Shown: positions 1 to 8,959, numbered from the stretch's first letter. The stretch: 64,000 nucleotides of DNA from Thermoplasmatales archaeon SW_10_69_26 (GCA_003009755.1 PXUB01000042.1:730-64729); one strand, 5' to 3'. The notes: generated by a model not told the origin, from the letters alone. Made by a program: numbers and translations.

Positions 1-2
1 CG

Positions 3-92
3 CTGGACTACCAGACTCCAAGCGAAGTGTACCTGGCAGGGTTGATCACAGAGGAGGGCGTGTACAGGCTCGTCAACGAGGTCCCTGGATAG
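3..92 (+). CDS. C-terminal tail of an integrase-type transposase (partial)
   Basis: Only the last 29 codons lie in the window; the gene enters from the left edge and ends at a TAG at 90-92. The translated tail contains LDYQTPSEVYLA, which resembles the end of DDE integrase-core transposases of the IS3/IS481 type, where a pairing of 'TP(A/S)EVY' follows the catalytic domain. No terminal inverted repeat can be identified just downstream. The family assignment rests on this short motif alone, so it is tentative. Confidence 0.5.
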   Translation: MDYQTPSEVYLAGLITEEGVYRLVNEVPG

Positions 93-120
93 TACAGTGC
101 CAGCGGACGGCGTGCGGGGG

Positions 121-732
121 TCACCCAGGGTCAGGTGGCGAGGCCGGCCCCAGCTCCGCGTAGAAGACCCGGTGGCTGAACGTGACCTGGTAGCTGTTCG
201 AGCCGTCGGGTTCGGTCTCGAGATCCGGAGCCTCCGAGACCGGGCGACGCCCCGGGGCGTCCTCGAGGCTGACCTGGATCTCCCAGGTGCCCTGCCCCTC
301 CTCGCTGGCTGCCTGGTCGACCTGCTGGCGAGCCATCGAGCGGTTGACGGCCTCCACGACGTCGAGCTGGGGGACCGGGCGGAGCTCGAGGGCGGTCTCG
401 ATCGTCTCGTTGCGCGAGGTGTTCGTGATCGGGGTCCCGTTCGGCGGCCGGACCTCCATGCGGAACTCGTCCGGTTCGCCGACGTCGTCGGTCCAGTTCA
501 GGCGGACCGTGACCTCGGTGACGTTCGCGCGAGACAGCTCGAAGGTGTGGGTCCGGTTGCGGTCCTCCTCGAGCTCGCCCTCCTGGACCGTCGCGGGCCC
601 CTCCTCGAGGGACCACTCGACACCGTAGGCCAACGCCGTCGCGTCGGCATCCCCGCCGGTGAAGGCCAACACCGCGACCAAACCGGCCAGCAGCGCGAGC
701 GCGGCCGCGCCGAGCCAGACCCGACGGTCCAT
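121..732 (-). CDS. Exported, probably N-glycosylated protein of unknown function
   Basis: 203 aa starting at ATG. The N-terminus is a clear export signal or anchor (MDRRVWLGAAALALLAGLVAV), followed by a soluble acidic region. At least six N-x-S/T sequons (NRT, NVT, NWT, NTS, NET, NRS) suggest surface glycosylation, as is common in archaea. No recognised domain. The alternating polar/hydrophobic strands suggest a beta-sandwich, but that is inference. It is transcribed in the same direction as thiL, 48 bp downstream of it. Confidence 0.75.
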   Translation of the reverse strand: MDRRVWLGAAALALLAGLVAVLAFTGGDADATALAYGVEWSLEEGPATVQEGELEEDRNRTHTFELSRANVTEVTVRLNWTDDVGEPDEFRMEVRPPNGTPITNTSRNETIETALELRPVPQLDVVEAVNRSMARQQVDQAASEEGQGTWEIQVSLEDAPGRRPVSEAPDLETEPDGSNSYQVTFSHRVFYAELGPASPPDPG

Positions 733-780
733 CGTCGTCGTCGATGGGTAGGGGGCCCTTCAACCTTGACCCAGGGGCGG

Positions 781-1725
781 TCACTCGGTCGCGAACCGGT
801 GCTCGAAGCCGCGGCCCAGCTCGATCGTCTCGTCCTCGCGCACGAGATCGGCGCCGGCCCCCTCCTGGACGCGCCCCACGACGGCAGCCTCGAGGCCTCG
901 CTCGGCCAACGCCGACAGGAGGCCCTCGGTCTCGGAAGCGGCGACCGTCGCCGCCAACTCGTAGTCTCCACCGGTCGAAAGCGCGTGCGCGAGCCCGCTT
1001 TCGATTCCGCTCGCCCAGGCGTGCAGCGGCACCTGGTCGGCCTCGAGCTGCACGCTCACGTCGGAGGCGTCGGCGATCGCCGTCGCCGCGTCAGCCAGGC
1101 CATCCGACAGATCCATCGCGCACCGAGCCCCCGCCTCGCGGAGCACCTGACCGGCCTCCAGCCGCAGCTCGGGCACCAGCGGGTCGGCCTCGTCGGCGTC
1201 CCCGCCCTCCCGGATCCGGTCCAGGGCAGCGCCGGCGCCGCCCAGCGGACCGGTCACGATGACGGCATCGCCGGGCCGGGCTTCGGTGCGGATCATCGCC
1301 TCGCCCGAAGGACAGGTGCCCAGCGCGGTGACCGTCACCGTCAGCTCCTCGCGCGGCTTTGTGTCCCCGCCGAGGACCTCGCCGCCGGCCGTCTCGACGC
1401 GGGTCGCGATCGCCTCCCCCAACGCCACCACGGTGGCGCGGTCGAGATCGGTGGGGATCCCGTAGGCGGCCAACACGCCGACGAGGTCGGCGCCGGCCGA
1501 GGCGAGGTCGGCCAAGGCCGCGCCCGCCGCCAGCCGCCCGGCGCCCTCGGCCCCCACGCCCTCGGGGAAGTGCGTGGCCTGTGCGAACCCGTCGACCGTG
1601 GCGATCAGGTCCTCCGCGCCGAAAGGCACCACCGCGCAGTCGGAGACGAACCCCGTCTCGTTGCGCTGCGAGCGCAGCCCCGCCGTGAGCTGGTTGATCA
1701 GCGTGCGCTCGGCGTCCTCGGGCAC
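781..1725 (-). CDS. thiL: Thiamine-monophosphate kinase
   Basis: About 314 aa. ATP-dependent phosphorylation of thiamine phosphate to thiamine diphosphate, in the cytoplasm. Family features visible: N-terminal SDCAVVPFG with an acidic metal-binding residue, the VLGGDTKP motif in the middle, an MDLSDGLA motif and the late STGGDYEL motif, all typical of the AIR-synthase/ThiL fold. The GTG at 1725 is chosen because it begins 2 bp after the ferredoxin stop; a longer in-frame reading would overlap the ferredoxin gene. The tight spacing implies an operon with that ferredoxin. Confidence 0.9.
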   Translation of the reverse strand: MPEDAERTLINQLTAGLRSQRNETGFVSDCAVVPFGAEDLIATVDGFAQATHFPEGVGAEGAGRLAAGAALADLASAGADLVGVLAAYGIPTDLDRATVVALGEAIATRVETAGGEVLGGDTKPREELTVTVTALGTCPSGEAMIRTEARPGDAVIVTGPLGGAGAALDRIREGGDADEADPLVPELRLEAGQVLREAGARCAMDLSDGLADAATAIADASDVSVQLEADQVPLHAWASGIESGLAHALSTGGDYELAATVAASETEGLLSALAERGLEAAVVGRVQEGAGADLVREDETIELGRGFEHRFATE

Positions 1726-1727
1726 GG

Positions 1728-1925
1728 TCAGTCCTCGTCCTCGGTGGGCGGCCACGTCTGTGAGGTCAACGCCCCGGTCGGGCAGGCCTTCACGCACAGA
1801 TCGCACTCGATGCAGGCCTCCGTGATGTCGACGTCGCCGCGCCACAGCTCGACCGCGTCCACGGGGCACACGCCGACGCAGCCCCCGCAGTCGGTGCAAA
1901 GCTCACGGTGGAACTCCGGGATCAC
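1728..1925 (-). CDS. Small 2x[4Fe-4S] ferredoxin
   Basis: 65 aa from ATG. Two cluster motifs are visible: CTDCGGCVGVCP and CIECDLCVKACP, each CxxCxxCxxxCP. This is a bacterial-type dicluster ferredoxin that would carry low-potential electrons in the cytoplasm. It is followed after 2 bp by thiL on the same strand. Its redox partner cannot be told from the sequence. Confidence 0.92.
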   Translation of the reverse strand: MIPEFHRELCTDCGGCVGVCPVDAVELWRGDVDITEACIECDLCVKACPTGALTSQTWPPTEDED

Positions 1926-1969
1926 GAGCAGGGGAATCCGGTTCCCGCGGTTAAGGGTGTAGGGGTCTG

Positions 1970-3025
1970 CTATGGGTGATGGGCGAACGACGGGGCGGTG
2001 ACGTACTCGTAGAACAGCGGCGGCACGTGGTCTGCCGGCCCGAGACAGGCGCCGTCCCGGGCCTCGTTGTGATCGTCCTTCACGCAGATGTAGACCTCCG
2101 CGTCCTCGTGGACGTGGTCGTGATCCTGGTCGGCCAGGCGAAGGGACGTCGGCAACGGCTCACCTGGGTCCCGGTCGTCGGTGTCGAGGGTCCGGGTCTG
2201 CCAGGAGACCTCGGGCCCGAGACCCGCGCGGTCCTGTCCGTCGTAGGTGAGGTCGGCGTCGCGGACGTGGGCGCTCTCGACGAGGGTGTCTTGGTCGCGG
2301 TCGGGGCCGAAGGCTGCTCGTGTCGGGACCGGTTCCAGGTCGACCGGGCCAGCCGGCACGGCGTCGTCCCCGTCGTCGGGATCCACGTCCCGTTTGACTT
2401 GTCGGTGGGGCGGGTTGAAGTACGGCTCCCCGCCGCGGACGTGCAGGCAGACCTCGCTGGTCGCGATCTCCGCGTAGGCCGGATAGCCGTCGCCGTCCTC
2501 GTCCACCGGGCTGGCGATCCCGACCAGATTGAGCCCGCGACAGACGATCGAAGCCAGGGTTGGTGGACGATCCGGATCCTCGTCGCTCCCGTAAGGGGCC
2601 ACGTCGTAGGGAAGCGACAACGAGGGGCCGTCGGTCACGTTCGCCACCGCCCGTCCGGGATCAATGCGGACGAGGTCGAAGCTGGCGTCGGCCTCTACAG
2701 GTAGCCCGTCCCCGTCGCTGTCGGTGCCTCGGCGGACCTCGGTTGGGAGGAGCAAGCCGACGGGGCCCTCCGGCTCGTACTCGGTGAGGCTCTCGCATCC
2801 CCCGGCGTTCTCGAGGGCTCGGACCAGGTTCCGGCCCGCCTCGTTCGAGCAGATCCGCTCCTCGATCGCGTCCGGTACGTCGTCACCGTCGCTGTCTTCG
2901 CTTGCAGCCGAGGAGGCCCCGCCCAAGCCGATCGGGGTGAAGACAGCGACCGCCAAGATCCCGACGACAAGAGGACGGGAAGAGGCCGACATGGCGATGG
3001 GCCGAACCGTCGCCGAACGTTTCAT
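1970..3025 (-). CDS. Secreted protein with thrombospondin type-3-like acidic repeats
   Basis: 351 aa. The likely signal peptide is SRPLVVGILAVAVFTPIGLG; translation may start at the first ATG (3025) or at an internal ATG at 2992 that directly precedes the signal. The mature part begins with DSDGDDVPD and later has DSDGDGLP, DEDGDGYP and DPDDGDD, the calcium-binding loops of thrombospondin type-3-like repeats. Two possible Cys pairs are present. It is probably a cell-surface or secreted Ca-binding protein; the function is unknown. It is divergent from the lipoate ligase-like gene. Confidence 0.75.
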   Translation of the reverse strand: MKRSATVRPIAMSASSRPLVVGILAVAVFTPIGLGGASSAASEDSDGDDVPDAIEERICSNEAGRNLVRALENAGGCESLTEYEPEGPVGLLLPTEVRRGTDSDGDGLPVEADASFDLVRIDPGRAVANVTDGPSLSLPYDVAPYGSDEDPDRPPTLASIVCRGLNLVGIASPVDEDGDGYPAYAEIATSEVCLHVRGGEPYFNPPHRQVKRDVDPDDGDDAVPAGPVDLEPVPTRAAFGPDRDQDTLVESAHVRDADLTYDGQDRAGLGPEVSWQTRTLDTDDRDPGEPLPTSLRLADQDHDHVHEDAEVYICVKDDHNEARDGACLGPADHVPPLFYEYVTAPSFAHHP

Positions 3026-3080
3026 CGTTCCGACGGGGATCCGCGCAACGCTTTTCCCTCCGCTGGAGCTACCTCTGGGC

Positions 3081-3800
3081 GTGCACCTCGTCCGCGACCG
3101 TCACCGCCGTGGCCCAGACAACATGGCGATCGACGAGGCCCTGCTCGAGCGAGCCGAGCCGATCGTCCGCCTGTACGGCTGGGAGCCGGCCTGCGTCACG
3201 CTCGGCTACCCCCAGGACGAGGACACCGTGGACGAGCAAGCGCTGGCCGACCGCGGTCTGGACCTGGCCCGGCGCCCCACCGGCGGCGGCTCGATCCACC
3301 ACGACGCGACCGAGGTCACGTACGCCGTCGTCCTCCCCACCGACTGGGACGGGCTACCCGGCGACCTCTTCGAGGACTACCGCTACATGAGCCGCGGCGT
3401 GCTCGAGGCTCTCCAGGCGTTGGGCGTCGATGCTAGCTACCGACGCTCGCAGGGCGGCCGGCGTGACTTCTGCTACCTGCGCGAGGCCGGCGTCTCGATC
3501 GTCGACGGCGAGGGCCGCAAGCTGTCCGGGGGCGCCCAACGACGGACGAAGGACGCCGTGCTCCAGCACGGGACCGTGATCGTCGAACGCGACGTCGAGC
3601 TCTTGGCCGACGTCTACGACGAGACCGCCGACGCCATCGAAGCCGGTGTCGGATCGCTGGCGAGCCTGGGTGTCGACGTCGACCGGGGGAGGCTCGTCGA
3701 CGAGCTGCTGGCGGCGTTCGAGCGCACGCTCGCGCCTGCCGAGGTCACCGAGAGCGGGCCCACGGCGCTGGACGAGGGCCTCGCCCGCCCCTCGGCCTAA
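3081..3800 (+). CDS. Lipoate-protein ligase A / octanoyltransferase family protein
   Basis: About 239 aa with a GTG start. The family signature RRPTGGGSIHH lies near residue 65 and the ligand-lysine motif RKLSGGAQRR near residue 150. The N-terminal pattern 'DNMAIDEAL' matches the LplA/LipM family, supporting this start rather than the long N-terminal extension that is also open. Members attach lipoate or octanoate to the lipoyl lysine of 2-oxoacid dehydrogenases or GcvH. Which substrate is used here, and whether it is ligase or transferase, cannot be said. Confidence 0.85.
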   Translation: MHLVRDRHRRGPDNMAIDEALLERAEPIVRLYGWEPACVTLGYPQDEDTVDEQALADRGLDLARRPTGGGSIHHDATEVTYAVVLPTDWDGLPGDLFEDYRYMSRGVLEALQALGVDASYRRSQGGRRDFCYLREAGVSIVDGEGRKLSGGAQRRTKDAVLQHGTVIVERDVELLADVYDETADAIEAGVGSLASLGVDVDRGRLVDELLAAFERTLAPAEVTESGPTALDEGLARPSA

Positions 3801-4112
3801 CCGTCGCGAGACCGTCGCTCGCCCACGACGAGCGCGCCCGCCAGCACAGCGGTCCCGCCGCCGACGCCGACGGCCGGCACACCGTTGGCTCCGTCCTCGC
3901 CGCCTCGCCGGCCACGAAGCTGCCCTCGGTCTCCGAGCTGGGTGGTGTTCCCGGCCCCGACATGGGCAGCTGGGCCGTGTGCACCGTCGACCGTCAGCGT
4001 GCCCTCGCGCAGCCGAAGGCGTGGAAGCCGTCGGGGCTGCCGCGATCGCCCAGGCTTGCATGGTCACCGAGCGGGCCTGGCGGTGCAAGAGCCTGGCGGC
4101 AGGCCTGGGAGG
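3797..4112 (-). other. Gene remnant with C-terminal membrane anchor
   Basis: This 300-bp stretch between lplA and nth has no intact gene. One minus-strand frame ends at a TAG (3797-3799) and reads EGTLTVDGAHGPAAHV, then NTT, then a hydrophobic stretch GVPAVGVGGGTAVLAGALVV followed by GERRS. That is the look of the C-terminal anchor of an archaeal surface protein. Upstream the frame becomes Arg-rich, as if frameshifted. It may be a decayed gene or a gene with a sequencing indel. Confidence 0.35.
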
Positions 4113-4793
4113 TCAGCCGTCTGCGCTGGCGGCCGTCCCGTCCTCGAGGAAGGGGTACCCGCTCGGGCACACGTCCAGCAGCCGGCAATCCGAGCACTTG
4201 GGGTTGCGGGCCGAGCACGTCTGCCGGCCGTGCTCGATGAACAGGTGCGTGATGCGCTTCCAGTCCTCCTCGGGCAGCAGCTCCATCAGCTCCCGTTCGA
4301 TCTTGTCCGGCGTCGATCCGTCGACGAGATCCAGCCGTTGGCTGATCCGCTGGACGTGGGTGTCCACGACGACACCCTCGACCTTGCCGAACCCGTGATG
4401 CAGGACGACGTTGGCGGTCTTGCGACCGACGCCTGGCAGGTCGGTGAGCGCGCTCATCGTCTGCGGGACCTCGCCGCCGTGCTCGTCGACGATGATCTGC
4501 GCCGAGCCGATCAAGCGCTCGGCCTTCTGCCGGTAGAACCCCGTCGAGTGCACCAGCTCCTCGACGTTCTCCTGGTCGGCCTCGGCCATGCTCTCGACCG
4601 TCGGGTAAGCCGCGAACAGGTCGGGCGTGACCTTGTTCACCATCTCGTCGGTGCACTGGGCGGAGAGGATCGTGGCCACGAGCAGCTGCCAGCGGTCCTC
4701 GTAGGTCAACGAGATGTCCCAGTCCGGGAACTCGTTCACAAGTTCCTCGCGGACGTGGCGGGCGCGCTCGGCTCGGTCCACCGAGCCAGGCAA
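4113..4793 (-). CDS. nth: Endonuclease III (DNA glycosylase/AP lyase)
   Basis: 226 aa from ATG. Removes oxidised pyrimidines and cuts the AP site in base-excision repair. The helix-hairpin-helix LPGVGRKTANVVL includes the catalytic lysine, and VDTHV carries the catalytic aspartate. The [4Fe-4S] ligands follow as C-x6-C-x2-C-x5-C (CSARNPKCSDCRLLDVC). LSAQCTDEMVN is the usual N-terminal family motif. Length is normal for the family. Confidence 0.95.
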   Translation of the reverse strand: MPGSVDRAERARHVREELVNEFPDWDISLTYEDRWQLLVATILSAQCTDEMVNKVTPDLFAAYPTVESMAEADQENVEELVHSTGFYRQKAERLIGSAQIIVDEHGGEVPQTMSALTDLPGVGRKTANVVLHHGFGKVEGVVVDTHVQRISQRLDLVDGSTPDKIERELMELLPEEDWKRITHLFIEHGRQTCSARNPKCSDCRLLDVCPSGYPFLEDGTAASADG

Positions 4794-4911
4794 CCCCGTG
4801 AGCGGTTTAAGCGCTGTGGTCGGCCGAGCAGGCCCCCCGCGGCGGGAGCGCGCCCTCCCGCGCCGATACGGGCCCCAAGGCTATTTGCTGGTGGGTGGGC
4901 CTGCGGGGGCG

Positions 4912-5259
4912 ATGTCCGAGCTGGACACGCTGTTCGAGCAGCCGGCCGAGCTCGTCGACGCCGTCGGCGGCGAGGAGCTCGTCGTCGAGGCCTTCCGCGA
5001 GATGGTGAAGGACGAGCTCAAGCGCCACATCCGGGAGACGCTGGACGAGAACCCGGAGCTGCGGGACGAGGTCAAGGACGCCGTCGGCCGCTACTTCGAG
5101 GCCAAGGTCGCCCAGACGCTGGCCATGGTCGCGCTCGCCAAGGCCGGCACGAAGGTGTCGTTGGCGTCCCTGCCGGATCAGCTGCAAGGCCAGGTCGGCG
5201 AGGATATCGCCCAGACGCTGGAGAAGGATCTCGCGCGCGTTCTCGAAGAGAGCCTGTAG
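4912..5259 (+). CDS. Small acidic, mostly helical protein of unknown function
   Basis: 115 aa from the ATG at 4912, preceded by an AT-rich TATA-like stretch (ggctatttgctg). The sequence is rich in Glu, Leu and Ala and should be nearly all helical, with no Cys and no membrane segment. No family recognised. Divergent from nth, with about 120 bp between the two starts. Confidence 0.65.
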   Translation: MSELDTLFEQPAELVDAVGGEELVVEAFREMVKDELKRHIRETLDENPELRDEVKDAVGRYFEAKVAQTLAMVALAKAGTKVSLASLPDQLQGQVGEDIAQTLEKDLARVLEESL

Positions 5260-5267
5260 GCTCCCGC

Positions 5268-5395
5268 TGGCCGGCAACCAAGCAGGGTTCGCGAGGGGGA
5301 GGCCTCCACCGGCCAGCCGGGCGCTCCCGTGAAGCGGCCGTCCTCTTCCTCGGGCTCCGTCGGGAACCTTCTCTTCCCCTTTCCTCGCCCCCCTG
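5268..5395 (+). terminator. Hairpin and pyrimidine-rich tract, probable terminator
   Basis: Just after the stop of the 115-aa gene, gctggccgg is repeated in inverse as ccggccagc about 30 bp later, and a C/T-rich tract (cttctcttcccctttcc) follows. The gene on the other strand (topA) ends at 5444, so this is a convergent gene end. Confidence 0.45.
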
Positions 5396-5443
5396 CCGGG
5401 GATCGCTGCCGCCAGGCCGAGAGCTCCGATCGCCCGGTCCCGG

Positions 5444-7642
5444 CTAGGGATCCTGAGGCAGGTCGATCTCGGTCGCCTCGTCGAAGTCCCCCTCGTCCAG
5501 CGCCGCCAGCTGGTCTCTCGTCTGCCGCCAGACCTTCTCCACGCGGGTGAGATCCTGGCGCTGGTAGCGCATCCGCGGGGGTTGGCCTTCGCCGCCCGCC
5601 AGCGGGAAAAGCCCCTCGTCGCAAAGCTCCTCGAAGAGCTCGTCCGGCAGGCGAGCCCCGCGCATGTACACGAAGAACCGGTGCACGTCGACGCCGCCGG
5701 CTTCGGCCTCGTGGATGCCCGACAGCTCGATGCGTGCCACGCGTTCGTCGAGCAGCTTGTCGATCCACTCGCTGGCCTTCGCCTTGGAGGAGCGGGCTTC
5801 GTCGGGCACGTCGATGCCGGTCTGCTCGGACAGGCGGTCGAGGTGCTCGAGCTGGGCCGGCGTCGGGTGGTCGCCCTCCAGCCAACCCTCGTCGAGCGTG
5901 CGCTGGTAGGGAGCCTCCAGCCAGTCGAACTCCTCCTCGAGGAACGCGTGGTAGCTGAGCTCGCCCTCGGCGATCGCGTCGAGGGCCTCCTCCATGCGGG
6001 CCGTGTACTCGTAGTCGATCACGCGCGAGTAGCTTTCGCGCAGGTAGTCGACCAGCCGACGGCCCTTGTCCGTGGGGCGAAGCGTGCCGCTTCGCTTGCG
6101 CACGTAGCCGGCGCCGTCGCCGCGGGACTTGATGCGTTCCAGCGTCTGCCCGTACGTCGACGGGCGACCGATGCCGCGCTCCTTGAGCTCGGACACCAGC
6201 CGCCCCTCCCGGTAGCGGGCCGGCGGGTAGGTCCGCCGCGGCTCGGGGTAGGCCCGCTCCAGCGCGAGCTCGTGACCGGTCTCGAGCTCCGGCACGTCGA
6301 CCTCCTCGTACCGGTACCCGGGCTCCATCGTGCTCGCCAGCGGATCCTCGAGGTGGTCGTCGTACAGCGTCAGGAAGCCGGGATCGGTCAGCTCGTGCCC
6401 GCGAGCCTCAGCCGCGTGGCCGGCCGCGTCCAGATCGAGGATCGTCGTGCGGTACACGGCGGCCTGCATCTGGCTGGCGAGGAACCGCCAGTAGATCAGC
6501 CGGTACAGCTCGAACAGCTCCGGGTCGAGATCGTCCTCGAGGTTCTCCGGCCAGACGTCGGGATCCTCGGGCTCGGTGGGGCGGATCGCCTCGTGGGCGT
6601 CCTGAGCGCCGGCGCCCTGGTTCCACCGCCGCCCGCTGTACAGCTCCTCGCCGAAGGCTTCGCGCTGGTCGAGGGCCGACTTGGCGCGGTTGAGGGCCTC
6701 CGGGGAGACACGCGTGGAGTCGGTGCGCATGTAGGTGATGAGCGCGCGCTCGGTGCCGTCGATCTCGACGCCCTCGTAGAGCCGCTGGGCGAGCTCCATC
6801 GTCTCCTCGGGGGAGAGGTTCAGCGGCTGCCCGTCGGCGGCGTTCTGCAGGGTGTCGGTCGTGAACGGCGGCGGCGGCACGAGCTCGTCCTCGGGGTCGA
6901 CCTCGCACCACTGGACCGTGAGGCTGCCGGCCTCCGCCAGCGCCTCGACCCGATCGGTGACCTCGTCCCACGCGTCCTCCTCGATCTCGCCGTCGAGGTC
7001 GGCCGTCAACGGTTGCGGTTCCTCGGCGTCCTCGGGCTCGTGGAGGACGCGAGCGTGCAGGGTCCAGTACTCGCGCGGCTCGAAGTCCTCGATCTCCTGC
7101 TCGCGGTCGACGACGAGCCCGACCGCCGGGCTCTGCACGCGGCCCACGCTGGGGGCCCGCGGGCCCTCGGGATCGTACTTCACCATGTCGGAGAGGATGA
7201 ACCCGATCAGACGGTCGAGCACGCTCCGGGCGCGTTGGGCCTCGACCAGGTCCTCGTCCACACCGCGGGGCTCCTCGAGGGCGTCCTGGATCGCCGAGTA
7301 CACGATCGCGTTGAACGTGATCCGGTGGATCTCGGCGTCCGACGGGACGGCGGTCTCGAGGATGTCGGCCGCGATCGCCTCCCCCTCGCGGTCGGGGTCC
7401 GGGGCGAGGTAGACCTCGTCGGCGCCCTGCAGCTCCTCGCGCAGACGCGCAACCTGGCTGTCGCCGCGCCGGCGGATCGGCTGCATCTCGTAGCTGAACC
7501 CGGCCTCCACGTCCACGCCCAACCGATCGTTGGGCAGATCGCGGATGTGGCCGCCGCAGGCGATGACCTCGTACTCCCCGCGGACCAGGCGGCGGATCGT
7601 GCGCGTCTTCGCGCCCGACTCCACGACGATGACCCGGCGCAT
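5444..7642 (-). CDS. topA: DNA topoisomerase I (type IA)
   Basis: 732 aa. Relaxes negative supercoils by single-strand passage. The Toprim domain begins IVVESGAKTRTI with PDPDREGEAIA near residue 80; the catalytic tyrosine is in ALITYMRTDSTRVS (Tyr304). The GRVQSPAVGLVVDRE motif is also present. No zinc-finger cysteines are present at the C-terminus, so it is a shortened type compared with bacterial TopA. It abuts the 61-aa gene upstream (no gap) and is the last gene of a minus-strand run starting near 8959. Confidence 0.95.
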   Translation of the reverse strand: MRRVIVVESGAKTRTIRRLVRGEYEVIACGGHIRDLPNDRLGVDVEAGFSYEMQPIRRRGDSQVARLREELQGADEVYLAPDPDREGEAIAADILETAVPSDAEIHRITFNAIVYSAIQDALEEPRGVDEDLVEAQRARSVLDRLIGFILSDMVKYDPEGPRAPSVGRVQSPAVGLVVDREQEIEDFEPREYWTLHARVLHEPEDAEEPQPLTADLDGEIEEDAWDEVTDRVEALAEAGSLTVQWCEVDPEDELVPPPPFTTDTLQNAADGQPLNLSPEETMELAQRLYEGVEIDGTERALITYMRTDSTRVSPEALNRAKSALDQREAFGEELYSGRRWNQGAGAQDAHEAIRPTEPEDPDVWPENLEDDLDPELFELYRLIYWRFLASQMQAAVYRTTILDLDAAGHAAEARGHELTDPGFLTLYDDHLEDPLASTMEPGYRYEEVDVPELETGHELALERAYPEPRRTYPPARYREGRLVSELKERGIGRPSTYGQTLERIKSRGDGAGYVRKRSGTLRPTDKGRRLVDYLRESYSRVIDYEYTARMEEALDAIAEGELSYHAFLEEEFDWLEAPYQRTLDEGWLEGDHPTPAQLEHLDRLSEQTGIDVPDEARSSKAKASEWIDKLLDERVARIELSGIHEAEAGGVDVHRFFVYMRGARLPDELFEELCDEGLFPLAGGEGQPPRMRYQRQDLTRVEKVWRQTRDQLAALDEGDFDEATEIDLPQDP

Positions 7643-7828
7643 CTACTCCCCCTGGATCTCTTCCTCGGTCAACCGACCGAGCATCATCTTGCAGAGGTTC
7701 TTGTACCCGATGCGCCGGTTGCGGTCGACCAGGTCCACCAGGTCCTCGAAGGCCTGCGGGTGCTTCATCTCGAAGGCCTCGACCTCGTGCAGGGCGCGCA
7801 ACAGCTCCTCGTCCGACGCGGCAGGCAT
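7643..7828 (-). CDS. Small protein of unknown function, coupled to topA
   Basis: 61 aa from ATG; its stop codon is immediately followed by the topA start. The sequence is helical and charged, with an RRIGYKNLCKMMLGR segment in the second half that is suitable for nucleic-acid binding. No family recognised. The strict coupling suggests a role linked to topoisomerase I, which is inference only. Confidence 0.6.
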   Translation of the reverse strand: MPAASDEELLRALHEVEAFEMKHPQAFEDLVDLVDRNRRIGYKNLCKMMLGRLTEEEIQGE

Positions 7829-7878
7829 CGAACCCCCTCAGCGAGGAGGGGCGATAAAAGCACCGGCGTCCTGTCCCG

Positions 7879-8097
7879 TCACTCGTCCCCGTCGTCGGGT
7901 TCCTCGGACGCCTCCTCGAGCTGGGCCTGCAGCTCTTCGCGGATGCGCTTGGCGTCCTCGAGGCTGTCGGCCTCGATCACGAACGAGCCCTCGTAGCCGC
8001 ACTCCCGGCACTTGTGTCGCTGCCCGAGCGGGGTGAGGTGGTCGGCGTGCACCTCGTGGGACCCGCATCGGGGGCACAACCGGAGGCGAGGCTCCAT
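7879..8097 (-). CDS. Small zinc-ribbon protein
   Basis: 72 aa from ATG. Two zinc knuckles, CPRCGSHEV and CRECGYEGSF, form a rubredoxin-like zinc ribbon, followed by an acidic helical tail rich in Glu. Proteins of this kind occur near transcription and DNA genes in archaea; a specific role cannot be given. It is in the minus-strand run leading to topA. Confidence 0.75.
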   Translation of the reverse strand: MEPRLRLCPRCGSHEVHADHLTPLGQRHKCRECGYEGSFVIEADSLEDAKRIREELQAQLEEASEEPDDGDE

Positions 8098-8137
8098 GGG
8101 ATGGGAACGGAGGCCACCGCTTTCAGGTTGGCGGCAC

Positions 8138-8383
8138 TCAGGTGTACATCGCGTCGTCTTCGTCGTCGAACGTGTCCTCGCCGGCCTGCTCGAGGACGTC
8201 GATCTTCAGGACGAGATGCGTGGGCACCAGCCGCTTGCCGTCGTCGGTCTCCAGCACCATCGCGTCGACGCTCCCCATCGAGGTGATGCCCTGGAAGGTG
8301 GCCTCGACCTCGAAGTTGTCCTCCCGCGTGCGGACGCTGGTGACCCGGTAGCGGGATCCTTGCGTGAGGTTGAAGTCGCTCAT
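8138..8383 (-). CDS. Small beta-rich protein of unknown function
   Basis: 81 aa from ATG. Predicted as a small beta barrel (alternating strands: RYRVTSVRT, FEVEATFQG, DAMVLETDDG) with an acidic C-terminal tail. It could be an Sm-like or OB-like nucleic-acid-binding fold, but no motif decides this. The stop lies 37 bp from the zinc-ribbon gene. Confidence 0.6.
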   Translation of the reverse strand: MSDFNLTQGSRYRVTSVRTREDNFEVEATFQGITSMGSVDAMVLETDDGKRLVPTHLVLKIDVLEQAGEDTFDDEDDAMYT

Positions 8384-8392
8384 CGCGGGTCC

Positions 8393-8959
8393 CTAGGAGG
8401 GCCCAGCTTGGTTGGCGGCCGCCTCGGCCTTCGCCTCGGCTTCGGCCTCGACCTTCGTCTCCGGCGGGGACTTTCGATCGAAGGCGCCGTCGGTCTTCTG
8501 TCGCTCCTCCTCGGCCAGCTCCTGGAGGTGGTCCACCGTCTTGCGGTAGTTGTCCATCGCGACCTTGACGTGCGCCTCGACGAAGTTCCACGCTTTCGAG
8601 AGGTTCCCGTACCGGATCCGGTAGGCCTTCTTGGGCTGGCCCTCGCTGGAGTCCGGCCGCACGACCGACTCCTCGAGCAGGTCCAGCGCCTTCAGCTTGT
8701 TCAGGTGACGGTACACCGTCGGACGCGAGGTGTCCAGCACCGTGCAAAGCTCGTTGATCGTCCACGCTTTCTCCGGTCGCTTCAGGAAGCAGTTCACGAC
8801 GAGCCTGTAGGGTACCGAGTTGCGCACCGACTCGGTGTCCGTCTTCGGATCGTAGCCCTTCGGAAGGTAGCCGACCTGGTAGAGCAAGGTCGTGGCCACG
8901 GTCTCGAAGTCGTTCACCGGTGTCAGCGGTGTGTTGCTGACGACTTGGATCTCGAACAT
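8393..8959 (-). CDS. Winged-helix transcriptional regulator
   Basis: 188 aa from ATG. Residues about 45-115 form a winged helix-turn-helix: WTINELCTVLDTSRPTVYRH is the HTH, then NKLKALDLLEE, a pattern of ArsR/MarR/TrmB-like archaeal regulators. A coiled-coil helix follows, ending in an Ala/Glu-rich tail. It is the first gene of the minus-strand group that ends in topA, so it may control that group. The ligand is unknown. Confidence 0.75.
   Translation of the reverse strand: MFEIQVVSNTPLTPVNDFETVATTLLYQVGYLPKGYDPKTDTESVRNSVPYRLVVNCFLKRPEKAWTINELCTVLDTSRPTVYRHLNKLKALDLLEESVVRPDSSEGQPKKAYRIRYGNLSKAWNFVEAHVKVAMDNYRKTVDHLQELAEEERQKTDGAFDRKSPPETKVEAEAEAKAEAAANQAGPS

Noticed and set aside
97..1962. 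Very long open frames opposite thiL, topA and other genes
   Set aside because: High GC leaves stop-poor antisense frames; their translations are Arg/Pro/Ala-rich without motifs, while the opposite strand holds recognisable proteins.
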